From Diplosphaera chodatii (taxonomy: Eukaryota > Chlorophyta > Trebouxiophyceae > Prasiolales > Stichococcaceae), in the NCBI GenBank assembly GCA_032358165.1, contig JAALGY010000053.1, positions 2,728,001-2,792,000 on the forward strand: a DNA stretch of 64,000 nucleotides, read 5' to 3'. Both the position numbers and the translations under genes were made by a program. Every line of letters begins with the position of its first letter. Position 1 is the first letter of the stretch. This document shows, in pieces, positions 50,001-60,542 of the stretch. The notes beneath the pieces were generated by a model. That model was not told the DNA's origin. It saw only the letters and a program-made list of their open reading frames with translations, and made no database searches.

Positions 50001-53000
50001 GTCCGAGCTATGCAGTGGCTGCTCCAACGAATCTGGCTCAGGGGCCGCTTGTCGGCGGTGTGACACCCGTAGGGGCACCACAGTGCGTATGCTGCAGCTG
50101 GATGTCTGCCGATGAATATGGGCAGCTGGCAGCATCTCGAACGTGGGCCATGACTGCCCTCAACAGCTTCCTCCAGCACATACGTCCATGAAACATGTAG
50201 ACCTGAACCCTGGTGCGGGCTGCAGTACTGGGCGTCTGACGAGGGGCCCGGCTGCGGCGGGTGGGCGGCTTCGGCGGCGGCCCTGGAGCGGCTGGGGCGC
50301 GCCCTCGGCGACGCCTCTGCTGTCGCTGCTGCGGCGCTGCAGCCGCCCGCGGAGGCGCTGGGGCGCGCGCTGGGCCTCGCCGCGGCCGACACGGCGCTGT
50401 TTGCTGAGGAGGCAAGTGTTTTGGGGTTGTGCACGACAATGGCGGACACAGGAGTTCACAGTTCGCAGGTGGCAATGTACCGCTTGCAGATCTGCCGCTA
50501 GGCGCACACAGCAGCAGCCGCTCAGCACTCCCAGCGCCACAGCTTGCAGCGACTCGCGGCGCCGCCACCGGCTGCACAGCGCGCAGCGTTGCTGCAAAAG
50601 TTGTGACTTTGGCTCTCTCAGCTTCTGCTGCGGTGGCCGCTCAGCCGTCCTGAAACAGGCAACCCATGGATCCTCCACGTCGTGAACTGAAAACAAAATT
50701 TATATTCTTTTTACTAACTACTAACTACTAACTCCTTATTGCAGGTGGTGCGCGGGGGCGCGGCCGCCCCGCTGGCGCAGCTGCTGGCGGCGCTGGAGCC
50801 GGCGGCCGCGGCCGCCGCCGGGCTGCCGCCCTGGTCCCTCGTCAGCGCCGGCCCCGGTGCCGGCCCCGTAGCGGGCCGCCTGCACTTCGCGCCCAGCCTG
50901 GTGCGCTGCTCGCAACAAGTGCTCGCTGCTTCCTAATTCTGTGGTTTTGAGTGATTTTTCTCGTTCGAGTTTTCCCCAAATTTCTCCAAACTCAGGGCAG
51001 TGCAGCACTACTTGCGACACGAAGTTCTTGTGCGCCTGTGCCACTGCGTAATGGTGTCTGCCGCTGCACTCGCAGGACCTGCCGCCTTTCGACGAGCCCA
51101 CCGTGCTGGTGGTGAACGCCGTGGGCGGCGAGGCAGACATACCGCAGGTGACCACATGACCCCATGGCGCACATCGCGACCCTGCTGTGCTGCGGTCCCT
51201 CGCAGCCCCTCGCCTTCCACCTTCATCCTCAGCATTCGCACACCCCTGTCACCGCAGGGTGTGACCGTGATGCTGACCGGCGGCACCGTCGACGTGCTGT
51301 GCCATGCCGCTGTCCGCGCGCGCAACACCGGCGCGCTGCTGGCGGCGTGCCGCAGCGCCGCGCAGCTCGCCGCATTGGCCGACTGGGAGGGCCAGCTCGT
51401 CGCCGTGGAAGCGGTGAGCTGCAGTCCGCTGTTGGGTCATGTGCTCTGCTTGTGCGGTGCAGTCGCATGCAGACATGCACGGGCTGCTTGCGAGCACAGC
51501 ATCAACCTGCGGACGACAGTTGGGACATGTATTGCACCAGTGCAGGAAAGCCACGCTAAATATCTGCACATGCTGGGCCTTCTGCAGGTCAACGGCAGCG
51601 TGGCAGTGACGGCCGCGGATGGCGCTGCGGTCAGCGCTGCAGACAGGTTCAGGAGCCAGGCGCCGCGTCAAAGTTTACAGCTGCAGCGGCGCGATTGGTG
51701 CGGCCAGTGGGCCCTCCCTGGGGCAGACTTCAGCGCCGCCGCCGTCGGCGCCAAGTCGCTCAACACCGTGAAGCTGCAGGTGAGCTACCTTGAAACCCCA
51801 CAGCTGCTGGCGGATCCGAGTACCAGAGCATAACACGTGACTTCGTGCGACGCTGCTGACAGAGGCTTAGTTTATGAGGCTCTCCGACACAGCACAAGGA
51901 AATATTGCCACCCTGCCACCCTGGGCAGACAACAACCGTGTATTTTTCCAGCCTGCACAATCCCGCCATCTTGACAAACCTGGTTCACGTCCGGTAACCT
52001 TGCATGGCGCCTCCTACAGGGCCAGCTGCCGGCTTGGATCGGGGTGCCGCCGGCAGCTGCGGTGCCTTTCGGCGCGTGCGAGGCGGCACTGGCTGACGCG
52101 GCCAACGCTGACGTCGCTGAGGAGCTGCGGAAGCTGGAAGCATCACGGCCGACAGGCGCAGCGGGCCCGGAGCACCGCGCGGCCGCCAGGTGCCCAGTTT
52201 CGCTGCCCCGTTGCGCCATGCGCGCCAGGTGTGGGCTGTGCGAGGGGATGCCAGCACATGGTCGACAGCAGGGTTCACACTGGGCGCTGCGTTGAGTGTC
52301 ACTGCTGACCACATGCTGCTAATCCTCAGCAGCACGACTCCTGGGTCTGTGCACTCCTTTGGACCGTGCCTGCAAGCAATGCATTCGTTCGAATGCTTTT
52401 GCGTCACCGCAATGGCTTGCACGCAGGGGTGCAGTCCTGTCGCTGCGGCCGCCGGCGGGCTTTGCAGAGGTGCTGGCGGCGGCGTGCTCAGCAGCGGGCA
52501 TTACCCTGCTAGGTGAGTGTCGTCCCGAGTCCTGCACACAGTGCTGTCGCGACATGGGAAACCTGCTCCCCCTCCTGCTGCACCAGGTCAAATGGGCATC
52601 AAATCTACATGAATGCATGTGCCAGCAGGCGGCTCGGAAGCAGCGTGGAGCGGCGTCACGCAAGTGTGGGCGTCCCGCTGGAACGACCGCGCCCACAAAG
52701 CGCTGGCGGCGCCCGGCGCCGGGGCCGCGGCCCTGCAGATGGCGGTGCTGGTGCAGCCGGTGGTGGCCGCGGAGTATGCCTGGGTCGCGCACACCCGGCA
52801 CCCCGTGACAGGTGCGCAAACTTGCAGCTGTTGAGGGTTTTTGGTACTTATTTGTTGCCAGTAGACTGTCATTGCACCAAGGGACAATGGCGGTGGGCAT
52901 GGCCTGCACGACCGGCCAGGCGCACCGAACGCAGACAGGTGACCAGTGAGTCTATGGTGCTGCTCAAAGAGCTTCGCAGGCCGAAGAATACGTATGGGCT

Positions 53001-54237
53001 GTGACCTGCAGGCGATGAGGGCACCATCCTGCTGGAGGTGGTGCGCGGCATGGGCGAGGCGCTTGTGGGGAACCACCCTGGAGCAGCGCTGTCGGCCGCC
53101 GCGGCGAAGCGGCTGCTGCCGGCGGCCGCCGACGCGGCGCCCGACGCTGCGGACCTGCCGCCGGGCTGCATCCGGTGGGGCGCCCGGCTGACGCCTGAGC
53201 GTTGCAGCTGGAGCACGTGGGCCGCGGCACACCATGGCAGAGGCGACCGCATCACATGTCACATGCGCCCTGCCCGTGCTACAGGGTCAGCCGGTACCCC
53301 AGCAAGTCCGTCGCGCTGGTGGTCGGCGGAGACGGGGATGACGTCATCTTCAGGTCGGACTCGAACGGCGAGGACCTCGAAGGGTGCGCAGCCCTGTTTG
53401 GCTTTCTGGCACCCTGCAAGGGCTTGCATTGTCAAGAGCGACGCGAGCTGCAGGCGGACTGCCATGGCAGGGGCGGCAGCCAGCATCAGGAAGCAGCAGC
53501 AGCAGCAAGCAGCAAAGTCATGACCCTTGACGCGCGGTGAATCACACTCTGCTAAGCAGCAGTGGCGGATGCTGCGGAGGGCGTGACAGAGACCATTCAC
53601 CGTGACCTGCTCCCGACGAGAACGGAATGACGTGATCCGGTCGTCGTGCAGGTTCGCCGGCGCGGGGCTGTTCGACTCGGTCACGGCGCGGCCGCTGGAG
53701 GCGCTGCGGCTGGACGCGAGCGCGGACCCGCTGCTGACCGACGCCGCGTTCCAGCAGGTGCGGTGCCGCCCTGGTGGCGTAGGCCACTCCAGTCTGCCCC
53801 GAAGACCCCGACAAGGAATACATGAACAAGTTTGGTGTGAACTTTTTGGATGAAGACACACTGATCATAGGAGATGACATGAACAATGTTCTCCTCGTCT
53901 ACCAAGACGAAAACAAGGTCGTAGCCAAAGACATTACTTCACTGATCCATCGCATCATCTTTGGTTGGCCTTACAGCCTCAGAGGCAAGGCTGTGACTGC
54001 GCCGCAGCGGCTGGCGGTGCACAGGGTGGCATGCGGCATTGTTTGCATCGCCCGCTCACGGGACGTCGCTGTGGTCATTGCTGACTCCGTTGCCGGGGCC
54101 TGCAGGAGACGCTGGGCCGCATTGCCGCGGCGGCGGCGGCGGTGGAGGCCGCGTGCGGCGGCGCGGCGCAGGACGTGGAGGGCGTGGTGGCGGCCGACGG
54201 GCGGGTGTGGGTGGTGCAGACGCGGCCCCAGGTGTGA
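41016..54237 (+). CDS. GWD1: Alpha-glucan water dikinase, chloroplastic (GWD1/R1 type); start exon not found
   Basis: A 13-kb gene with many exons. The first supported exon (acceptor before 41016) reads like a plastid transit peptide (HHRLVGPARAPLVCRAEAAA). Two CBM45-like starch-binding modules follow: GAELYWGCVQRKGQKWLPPP near 42385-42440 and TVLHWAAAPGQHRGW near 45555-45600. Then come SLMHRYN, MRKLRWNVNYNVKPREISAA, VGRGGPGDLGQRIRDDI and WHQKLHNNTSPDDVVICQ, all hallmark dikinase blocks. The phospho-histidine region reads TGGTVDVLCHAAVRARN, with His at 51303-51305. The C-terminal ATP-grasp part has VWASRWNDRA, VIFRSDSNGEDLEG and WVVQTRPQV, ending with TGA at 54235-54237. GWD transfers the beta-phosphate of ATP to C6 of starch glucosyl residues, opening the granule for degradation, and is plastidic. 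The upstream start codon is missing from this model. Confidence 0.87.
48360..48397. repeat. AT-rich dinucleotide microsatellite in a dikinase intron
   Basis: A run of TA/AT dinucleotides broken by a few T and A steps lies about 20 bases upstream of the acceptor of the LHNNTSPDDVV exon. It stands out against the GC-rich surroundings. Confidence 0.8.
50712..50744 (+). promoter_or_regulatory. Three tandem TACTAAC branch-point motifs before an acceptor
   Basis: TACTAAC occurs three times without a gap at 50712-50718, 50719-50725 and 50726-50732. A short pyrimidine tract and GCAG follow, with the exon (VVRGGAAAPLAQLL of the dikinase) starting at 50745. TACTAAC is the strongest known spliceosomal branch-site sequence. 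The last copy is the likely branch site, about 14 bases from the acceptor. Confidence 0.7.
53783..53993 (+). other. AT-rich, coding-like insert in the penultimate dikinase intron
   Basis: An open stretch inside the intron 53759-54100 reads, after a TAG at 53780-53782, through PEDPDKEYMNKFGVNFLDED, TLIIGDDMNNVLLVYQDE and SLIHRIIFGWPY. Its base composition is visibly AT-richer and its amino-acid mix (Asp, Asn, Ile, Lys, Phe) is unlike the Ala/Gly/Arg-rich neighbours. Family comparison shows it is not part of the dikinase: the flanking exons join directly as AAFQQ and ETLGRI. FLDEDTLIIGDDMNNVLLVY has a faint beta-propeller-blade look, but I cannot name a source. It could be a processed-transcript fragment or other foreign insertion. 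Confidence 0.5.
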
Positions 54238-55171
54238 GGACCGGCGGCCCGCAGTTTGAAAGATCGTGGCGCCAAAAAGTGAACGCTGCGGTGCAGCAGA
54301 CATGCGCCGCGGCGGCCAGCCACCGTGGCCCCTGCCACAGCCACTGATCAGAGATGCAACTCTGTGTTGCTGAACAAGGCATGGGACGATGACAATGTAT
54401 GAAGTTTGGGGGTAAGGAATGTGAGAACTTGATGACCGCGCAAGCCTGACGATCCGTGTGGGCCTTTTGTGGCGGCTGCGGTGTTGCGGCTGTCAGGCGA
54501 TTATCATTGGCGGACATGAGATCTCATCTCTTCTGCCTGTTACAAAGCTATTACGGCAGCGTCGTGCAAGTCCGTATACACAAGTGTGGTGAGATTCAAT
54601 ACAGGGCAGGCCGTGTAAAACCAAGAAAAGACCCTTCCCTGACCCAGCTAGGAAAGCTGCGCCCATACTAAAGCAACCAATGATGTCTGGTTCGGCTCGC
54701 CTCAGCAACTCCTGATGAGCGCCGCTGCAGTTCATGTTCACAACCAATGAAAGCATTGTAGCGTCCGTGTCGTATCCCTGAGTGCTGCCAGCCAGGTTTG
54801 GGGAAGCAATCTCGAGTACCTTGGTTGCAAACGATCAACGATGAATGTTGCGCTGTGTATCGCATGTTTGTTGTCCCATCTGCCATTGCTTGAAGGAACC
54901 ACCAGCTCCACCCAGACTTTTTGACTGGATGCCTTGCGCAGTGTACACATACAATATCAAATTTTGCAAGCAGCTCGTCGCAAACCACCAGCCGCCACCC
55001 CACCTCCACGACTGGCTGCTGTCACAGCCGCGGCTCGCGGCAGTGCGTGAGCCCTGGCCATCGTTTTTACCAACGCCCATCGCATGGCCAGCAAACCTGC
55101 GTTGCCAGGCGCCGCCCGCATCTGCGGGTGCGCCACCGCTGCTGCGCTCCGTTTCAGCCGGCGCGACCCGG
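54238..55171. other. Convergent intergenic region
   Basis: Lies between the ends of the dikinase gene (+) and the unrecognised gene (-). It is less GC-rich than the exons, with no coding pattern, and should hold both 3' UTRs. Confidence 0.55.
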
Positions 55172-58100
55172 TCAGGCGCCGGCCGCGACGCCGTCGGCAG
55201 CGCCGCCGGCGTCACCGCCGGGGTCGCCCCGCGTGAAGGCCGCCGCCAGCCGCTTCACCCGCTCCGACAGCGGCTTGCCCGGGCTGCGCGGCTGCAGCGG
55301 CTCCGCCAAGGACTCCGGGGTGGATGCCATGGTCGCGAACGCGGTGCTGCCGCCGCCGTGGTGGCTGCTGCCGCTGCCGCTGGCGCTGCCGGCGGCGGAG
55401 CCCCCGCGGCGCAGCCGCACCGCCAGGATCGCCTGTGATGCGCATCGACGGGCAATGGTCAGTATAGTGCATGTGCAGCATCGGTCAGTGCTGCTTTCTG
55501 CCATGCATATTGGGCCAGGTGAGGTAAACAGGGGTTGCTGGGCTCTGAGACGGCCCGGCAGGAGAGACCCTGCCAAGATCCTGTGAGCTGCCAGGAACAT
55601 GTGTACCCAGCTAACCACATGACATGGATCAGCACCACCGGTCTCATATGGCATGCCGCACATGTTGTCAATGTCAAAGGCTGGAAGTTGAAGGCTGGAA
55701 CCATGATCAGGGCATAATGTCCTAAACCCTCAAAGCCCGTGCGCACCGCCTCCGCGGCCGCCATGCTGCCGCTGTCGGCGGACCGGCGGCGCGGCTGCGC
55801 CTGCTGCGGCGGCGGCGCCTCGAAGCCGGGCCCGCCGCTGTGCAGCGTCTCCAGGCGGCCCTCGGGGTGGCGGCCCGGCCGCGCGCCCGCGGGGCCCAGC
55901 GCCGCGCTGCTGGACACCTGCGGGGTGCAACAAGATAATAGTTCCGTAATGAAACGACAAAATTACAGCTGTGGATGAGGCGCTTTAGCCTGCTGAGGAC
56001 AGGCCGCGCAGCGCCGCGGCAAAACGCTCCAGGGAGGACGCCGAGGCAGTGGCCCGTTTCTGCCCACGTCCCCGGTTCTGCAGCCGCCAGCCCCCGCTCA
56101 CTGCAGGAGGGGCGCTGCCTGCCGCAGCGTCTTTACAAGCCAGCTCGGGCAGCGGTCGTGGTGCAGCAAGTGAACAGGCTGCGCGGTGCTGCAGCCTCGT
56201 GTGTCGGGGTTTAGAGGTGATATATGTCCCGAGGGTCTGCGTCGCACCGAGCGCCGGACGCCGGCGGCGGCGGCGGCGGGGGCGGAGGCGCCCGACCTGC
56301 CGCTGCTGCCGCTGCTGACGCCCGTGGCGCCGCTGTTGGCGGAGCCGCGCGCCAGCTCCCCGTGCTTCCTGCTTCCGCTGGGGGCGCTGCGCTTGGACAG
56401 GGCGCTGGAGGCGGAGCGGCGCGAGACGCTGCCGGAGCGGGACCTGCGGGATGGCACGTGTGTTGTTAGAGTCCCGATCAGACATGGGGCATCAATGTCC
56501 TGAGTGCTGCCGGAGCGGGACCTGCGGGAGTGGCACACACTTTTCAGATGAGTCCCTGAATGGACAGGGTGCATCAGCATCCATTGTGCTGCCACCCCAA
56601 AGAGCAATGCAAAGACGCAGGTGATCACATCTGTGGGCGCCCGCTGCTGGGGAGACGACAGTACTGTGCGGGGCGCATCTGTACAAGCACAACACAGGAC
56701 AGCAAGAACAGAGTGGTGGTGTGGCGCCGCACCTGCCGCTGCTGCGGGAGGACTGGCGCAGCTGCTGGGTAGACTCCAGGGTGGACGACAGGCTGGTGCT
56801 CATCTTGCACCTGCACCGCAAGATGTGTCGCCAGTTGCGAGTTGACCAGTTGGACGAGCATCTGAGGATGCTTTGGGTCTCTGCCATGCTGAGGAGGGCC
56901 ACACTGCCCCTGGCACTTGCTGCCGGCGAACCATGGGCATGGCCGGCAGACGGGCAGCGGGGGCGCTGCGGCCACCACCATGCCGGGAGACAAGCACTTG
57001 TTCACGGAACACGACCACTTCATGACCACCGAGTCCACACAACAACCAGGCCGCACATGTAGGCCTCCATGTCGACGCGGGCGAGCGGCTCGCCGCCGAT
57101 CATGGCGACCGCGTGCAGGAAGAAGCGGTGCTGCTCGTTGCCCATGTCCCGCAGCGTGCCCAGGAACCTGCAGGGACGCGGTCCGCACTAAACATGACGC
57201 ACGGCATTCTGCGCAGTAAATAAAGTGCCGGCAGCAGCGGGGCACTCGCCGGCAGTCGATCCGAGCACATCGGGTGTGCGGTGGATGAGAAGCGTCGCAG
57301 CTGCTGTTTTGATCGGAGGGTCTTCCATGAGCCTCTTCAGCTGCATGCGGCTGAGCAGCAGCGCGGGGCAAGCAGGCAGCAGGGGCCCCCTAAACCCTAA
57401 ACCCTAGAAATCCTGCCGCGCGCACCGGGACACGAACCAGGAGGAGGCGTCGGCCAGGGCGCAGGCCTCGCTGCAGATGAGCACCACCGGCGGCGCCGTG
57501 CGCACCCGGTCCTGCAGGGTGGGTACCCCAGGGGGGCTTGTCAGGGTTCTGTGCTGTCTGCCCCCTCACCGCAGGACACAAAACAAATGGGACGCACTGT
57601 GGGCTCGCCGGCTGGAGCGCACGCCTGACAACGTCAACGTGAGACGACGCTGTGATGTCCGCGGAAGCTACACGGAGCAGGTGGCGCGGCTCGGCCCCTC
57701 ACCGCTGAGAAGGCCTCCTCGAAGCCGGAGGCGTCGCCCGGCAGCCCTGTAGCGGGGAACAGGTCGGGCGCGCCCGCGTGCAGCCCCTCCAGCACCCACC
57801 GCCAGAAGCCGTCCAGGCCCTGCAGCGGCCCAGGTGTTGGAGCGTGATTGCATTCAAAAGACACTGTGCACCAGAAGCAAGGGCGATGTGCAGTCATATT
57901 GCTGGCCGAGGTGTCAGGTATGGCCTGAGCAAGGTTGACGATTGGTGTATAGCACAAATGCTTGGTGATCCGGTTGGCCATCATGCACGTAAGGGCACTA
58001 CAGGGCGGGCCGCGCACCGCCTGGAAGGGCGCCGCGCTGTCGAAGGTGAGGCGCAGGGGGCGGAAGGCGCGGGGGGCGGCGCAGGAGGCGTCCCGCAGCG

Positions 58101-59504
58101 CCGGCAGCGCGCGCAGCAGCGCCGCCGCCATCGCCTCGCGCGCCGCCCGCCGCGGGTCCACCACCTGCGCACATCGCAGCATTCAGGGTCTAGCGCTCCA
58201 TCCCGACGGTCAGAGGGGGTTGCATTGGAGCATTCGCTTGTGGCAAGCATCACATGTGGCATGGCGTCAGTCGTCCTGCACATGGTGGCTGAGCTCTCTG
58301 CAGCATGGCGAGGTTGCACGTGTGGCAGGCCGCACGTGCTACATTGTAGCGTCTGATTGACATCCGGTATCAGTGCCCGGCTAGCAGGTGGGTCGTGGTG
58401 GCACATGTAGCAAGGCTGGGGGCACGCAGCGTCAGGCAGGCGCAGGCGGGGCTGCGGCGCTCACCGCGATGTGGGAGCCGGCGGCCAGCAGCGGCAGCGT
58501 GGCCTCCAGCCGCGTGCGGCTCACGGCGTCGAAGGCGTCAGCCTCGGCGCTGCCGCCGCCGCCGCCGCTGGCGGGGCCGCAGCCGTTCGGCGGGGCCTCG
58601 CTCCCTGTCGGAGATGCCAGGCTGCCGTGCGATCTGCTGTGCCGCAGGCCGCTCGCCGGCTGCAGGCCGTCGGTCCTGGCGACAGCTGATGGCAGGTGCT
58701 GCTCAGCGGATCCCGCGGCAGCATGTCCAGCGGCGGCGGGCGCTGAAGCTGTGGCAGCCCTGCCCGCCGGCGGCGGCGGCAGCGCTGCGGCGTCCGTGGG
58801 CGCCGGCGCCTCGGACAGCTGCTTGGGCGAGGCGGGGCCGTATGCCGCGTCGGCGGTGCTCCGGGGTGGCCTGCCGGCGGCAGCGGCTGCGGGCGCAGCA
58901 TGGGCAGCTGCGCCTGCCGCCGCGGCTTCCTGCGCCTCGCCTTCGCCTGCGTCCAGGAGGTTGCCTTGCTGGCTCGGGCCAACAAGTGGGTCCTGATCGC
59001 CGGGGAGTTCAGGAACACAACTGCCAGCTGTGCTGGTAACACGCACATAGGTCGAGGGTAGCATGTGTGCCACATCTGCCACAGGTGCAGCTTGTGTGTG
59101 ACGCACTGTTATCATTCACGAGCTTCAAACATCACAGTGGTGGCAACAGCAGCCGAGAAGCGATGGCATAGGTCGAAAGGAGCATGCATGGTAGCCATGC
59201 ATGGCAGCCATGCATGCCACACGTGCAAAATCGGCCCACCTGCTTGCTCGCCAGCCAGCGGCAGGCTGCGGACCCTGAAGGCCTTCTTCGCTGATGAGCC
59301 GTCTCCCTTCAGGTCGCCCGCCAGCTCGTAGAGGCGGGCCTCCGGGTCAGCGGCAGCCCAGGTTCCGTCCTCGATCAGCCACTCCACTACTGCGAATTCT
59401 GCAGCCTGCAGGCCTAGAAGGCTCTCCACTGCGCCGATTGCGGTCCGTTTCGTCACCAGCAGCTGCCGCGCGGGCTGCCCGTCGGCTGAGATCAGCACGA
59501 TCAT
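55172..59504 (-). CDS. Unrecognised large protein, multi-exon, with low-complexity Ser/Ala/Arg-rich regions
   Basis: The start is the ATG at 59502-59504. Exon 1 (59240-59504) reads MIVLISADGQPARQLLVTKR, AAEFAVVEWLIEDGTWAAAD and AFRVRSLPLAGEQ. Further exon-like segments run leftwards. Near 58440-58980 is a long Ala/Pro/Gly-rich region with GLRHSRSHGSLASPTGS. Near 58000-58165 is REAMAAALLRALPALRDASC, near 57690-57835 GLDGFWRWVLEGLHAGAPDLF and near 57410-57520 PPVVLICSEACALADASSW. Near 57045-57170 is FLGTLRDMGNEQHRFFLHAV. Near 56230-56450 is an RS-like stretch (SRRSRSGSVSRRSASS), then segments near 55740-55920 and a last exon ending at 55172. Not all junctions could be placed. I do not recognise the family. 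A folded N-terminal domain and Ser/Arg-rich, probably disordered regions are visible. The model could merge two genes. Confidence 0.5.
56428..56536 (-). repeat. 78-bp direct repeat spanning an acceptor and exon start
   Basis: The block GCTGCCGGAGCGGGACCTGC continues for 24 identical bases plus a near-identical GGCAC. It occurs at 56428-56457 and 56506-56536. On the minus strand each copy presents CCCGCAG followed by the exon beginning SRSGS, so both a splice acceptor and the exon 5' end are duplicated. A weaker, diverged continuation to about 56590 suggests a longer repeat unit. Confidence 0.75.
57388..57407. repeat. Interstitial telomere-type repeat, CCCTAAA x2.7
   Basis: The sequence is CCCTAAACCCTAAACCCTAG. 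Read on the minus strand (TAGGGTTTAGGGTTTAGGG) it begins immediately after the exon codons RQDF of the unrecognised gene. The heptamer TTTAGGG is the telomere repeat of land plants and many green algae. Confidence 0.85.
59182..59218. repeat. Short tandem/inverted CATGCATGG repeat
   Basis: GCATGCATGG, GCCATGCATGG and GCCATGCATGCC follow one another, forming both a tandem array and overlapping palindromes in the first intron of the unrecognised gene. Confidence 0.6.
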
Positions 59505-60542
59505 GGCTGTTGGAGAGTATGACTATAGTAGCCCAGCGGCCAGGCCCTTTGCTGACACTCGCCTGCACGAAATGATTGCTGACGCGCTGACAATGCACGG
59601 CGGCGTGATCAACACCTTGCGGAACCCAGGAACAGACCGCCGTGTCGCTGTATACAGGGGATTTCTCCCAGGGCAAACATTCGAACACCGGCGGACCTGC
59701 GGGTTCCAAATAATCATGGTGCCAACGGCCCATTTCTGTAGTACACCAGAGGCACTACCGCCGCGAGCATATTGCCACGCGACCAGCCTGGGCGGCTGAG
59801 AGCTGACATGGCGTGTGTTACGGTCCTTGACCAAGCTTCTGTTAGTCTCCTGCAGCTAGAGCTACCAGAAGAACGTTCACACTGCCCGTCAACTGGCGCT
59901 GCAATACAACGCGTTGGCAACCCAAAGGACCGCATACACGGTGTCAACCTATGTACATGTAGACTGCGTTTGTCAGCACCATACGCTAGCGCTGCACCCG
60001 CACTCGTAAGGACGGACGCTGGATCGGGCTTCCCGCCAGATTGATGTGCTGACGCAATGCCAGCTAGGACAGCTAGAGATGCACCACTGCAGGCGCACAC
60101 CTGCACCCACTCACCTCACTTGCAGCATTATACAGGATTGCATGTAGACATTTTGGAGTTGTAAGCACACTTTGCGCGCACGCTTGTAGAATCTCAGTGC
60201 TGATCTTTACTTCACATACTTGCCAACCCAACCCAGGCAGCTTTAGCTGACACGATGCGTTGCATCCTGCAGCAAGAAGATCGCGGCTTGTGATCTCCAT
60301 GTCAGGTGAACGTGCAAGGCTGTTCTTGCTTCTTGCAAAGCCGAGGCCTTGCCTCGAGCTCTGGTCACTTTCCGGAGTGCCTTCTGGGCATGTTTGAGAC
60401 AGTTGACACCGTGCCACAGATAGCCTCGGCAGCTGCATGATATATAAGTCTATATCTTCCCTGTCTTGCAGGTGTGGTGAGGTACGGCGCGGCCTGACGG
60501 TGCAGCGGCAGCGGATGCTGTGACGCCACCGGGGTCGCGCTG
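59505..60542. promoter_or_regulatory. Divergent intergenic region
   Basis: The ATGs of the unrecognised gene (-) and the CPSF-A-like gene (+) point away from each other across 1.04 kb. Both promoters should lie here. Open frames exist on both strands (near 59503-59799 plus, near 60073-60555 minus), but they show no family pattern and no matching splice structure. Confidence 0.4.

Noticed and set aside
59503..59799. Plus-strand frame overlapping the ATG of the unrecognised gene
   Set aside because: It overlaps the antisense start by chance, has no recognisable domain and no splice structure. It more likely belongs to the divergent promoter region.
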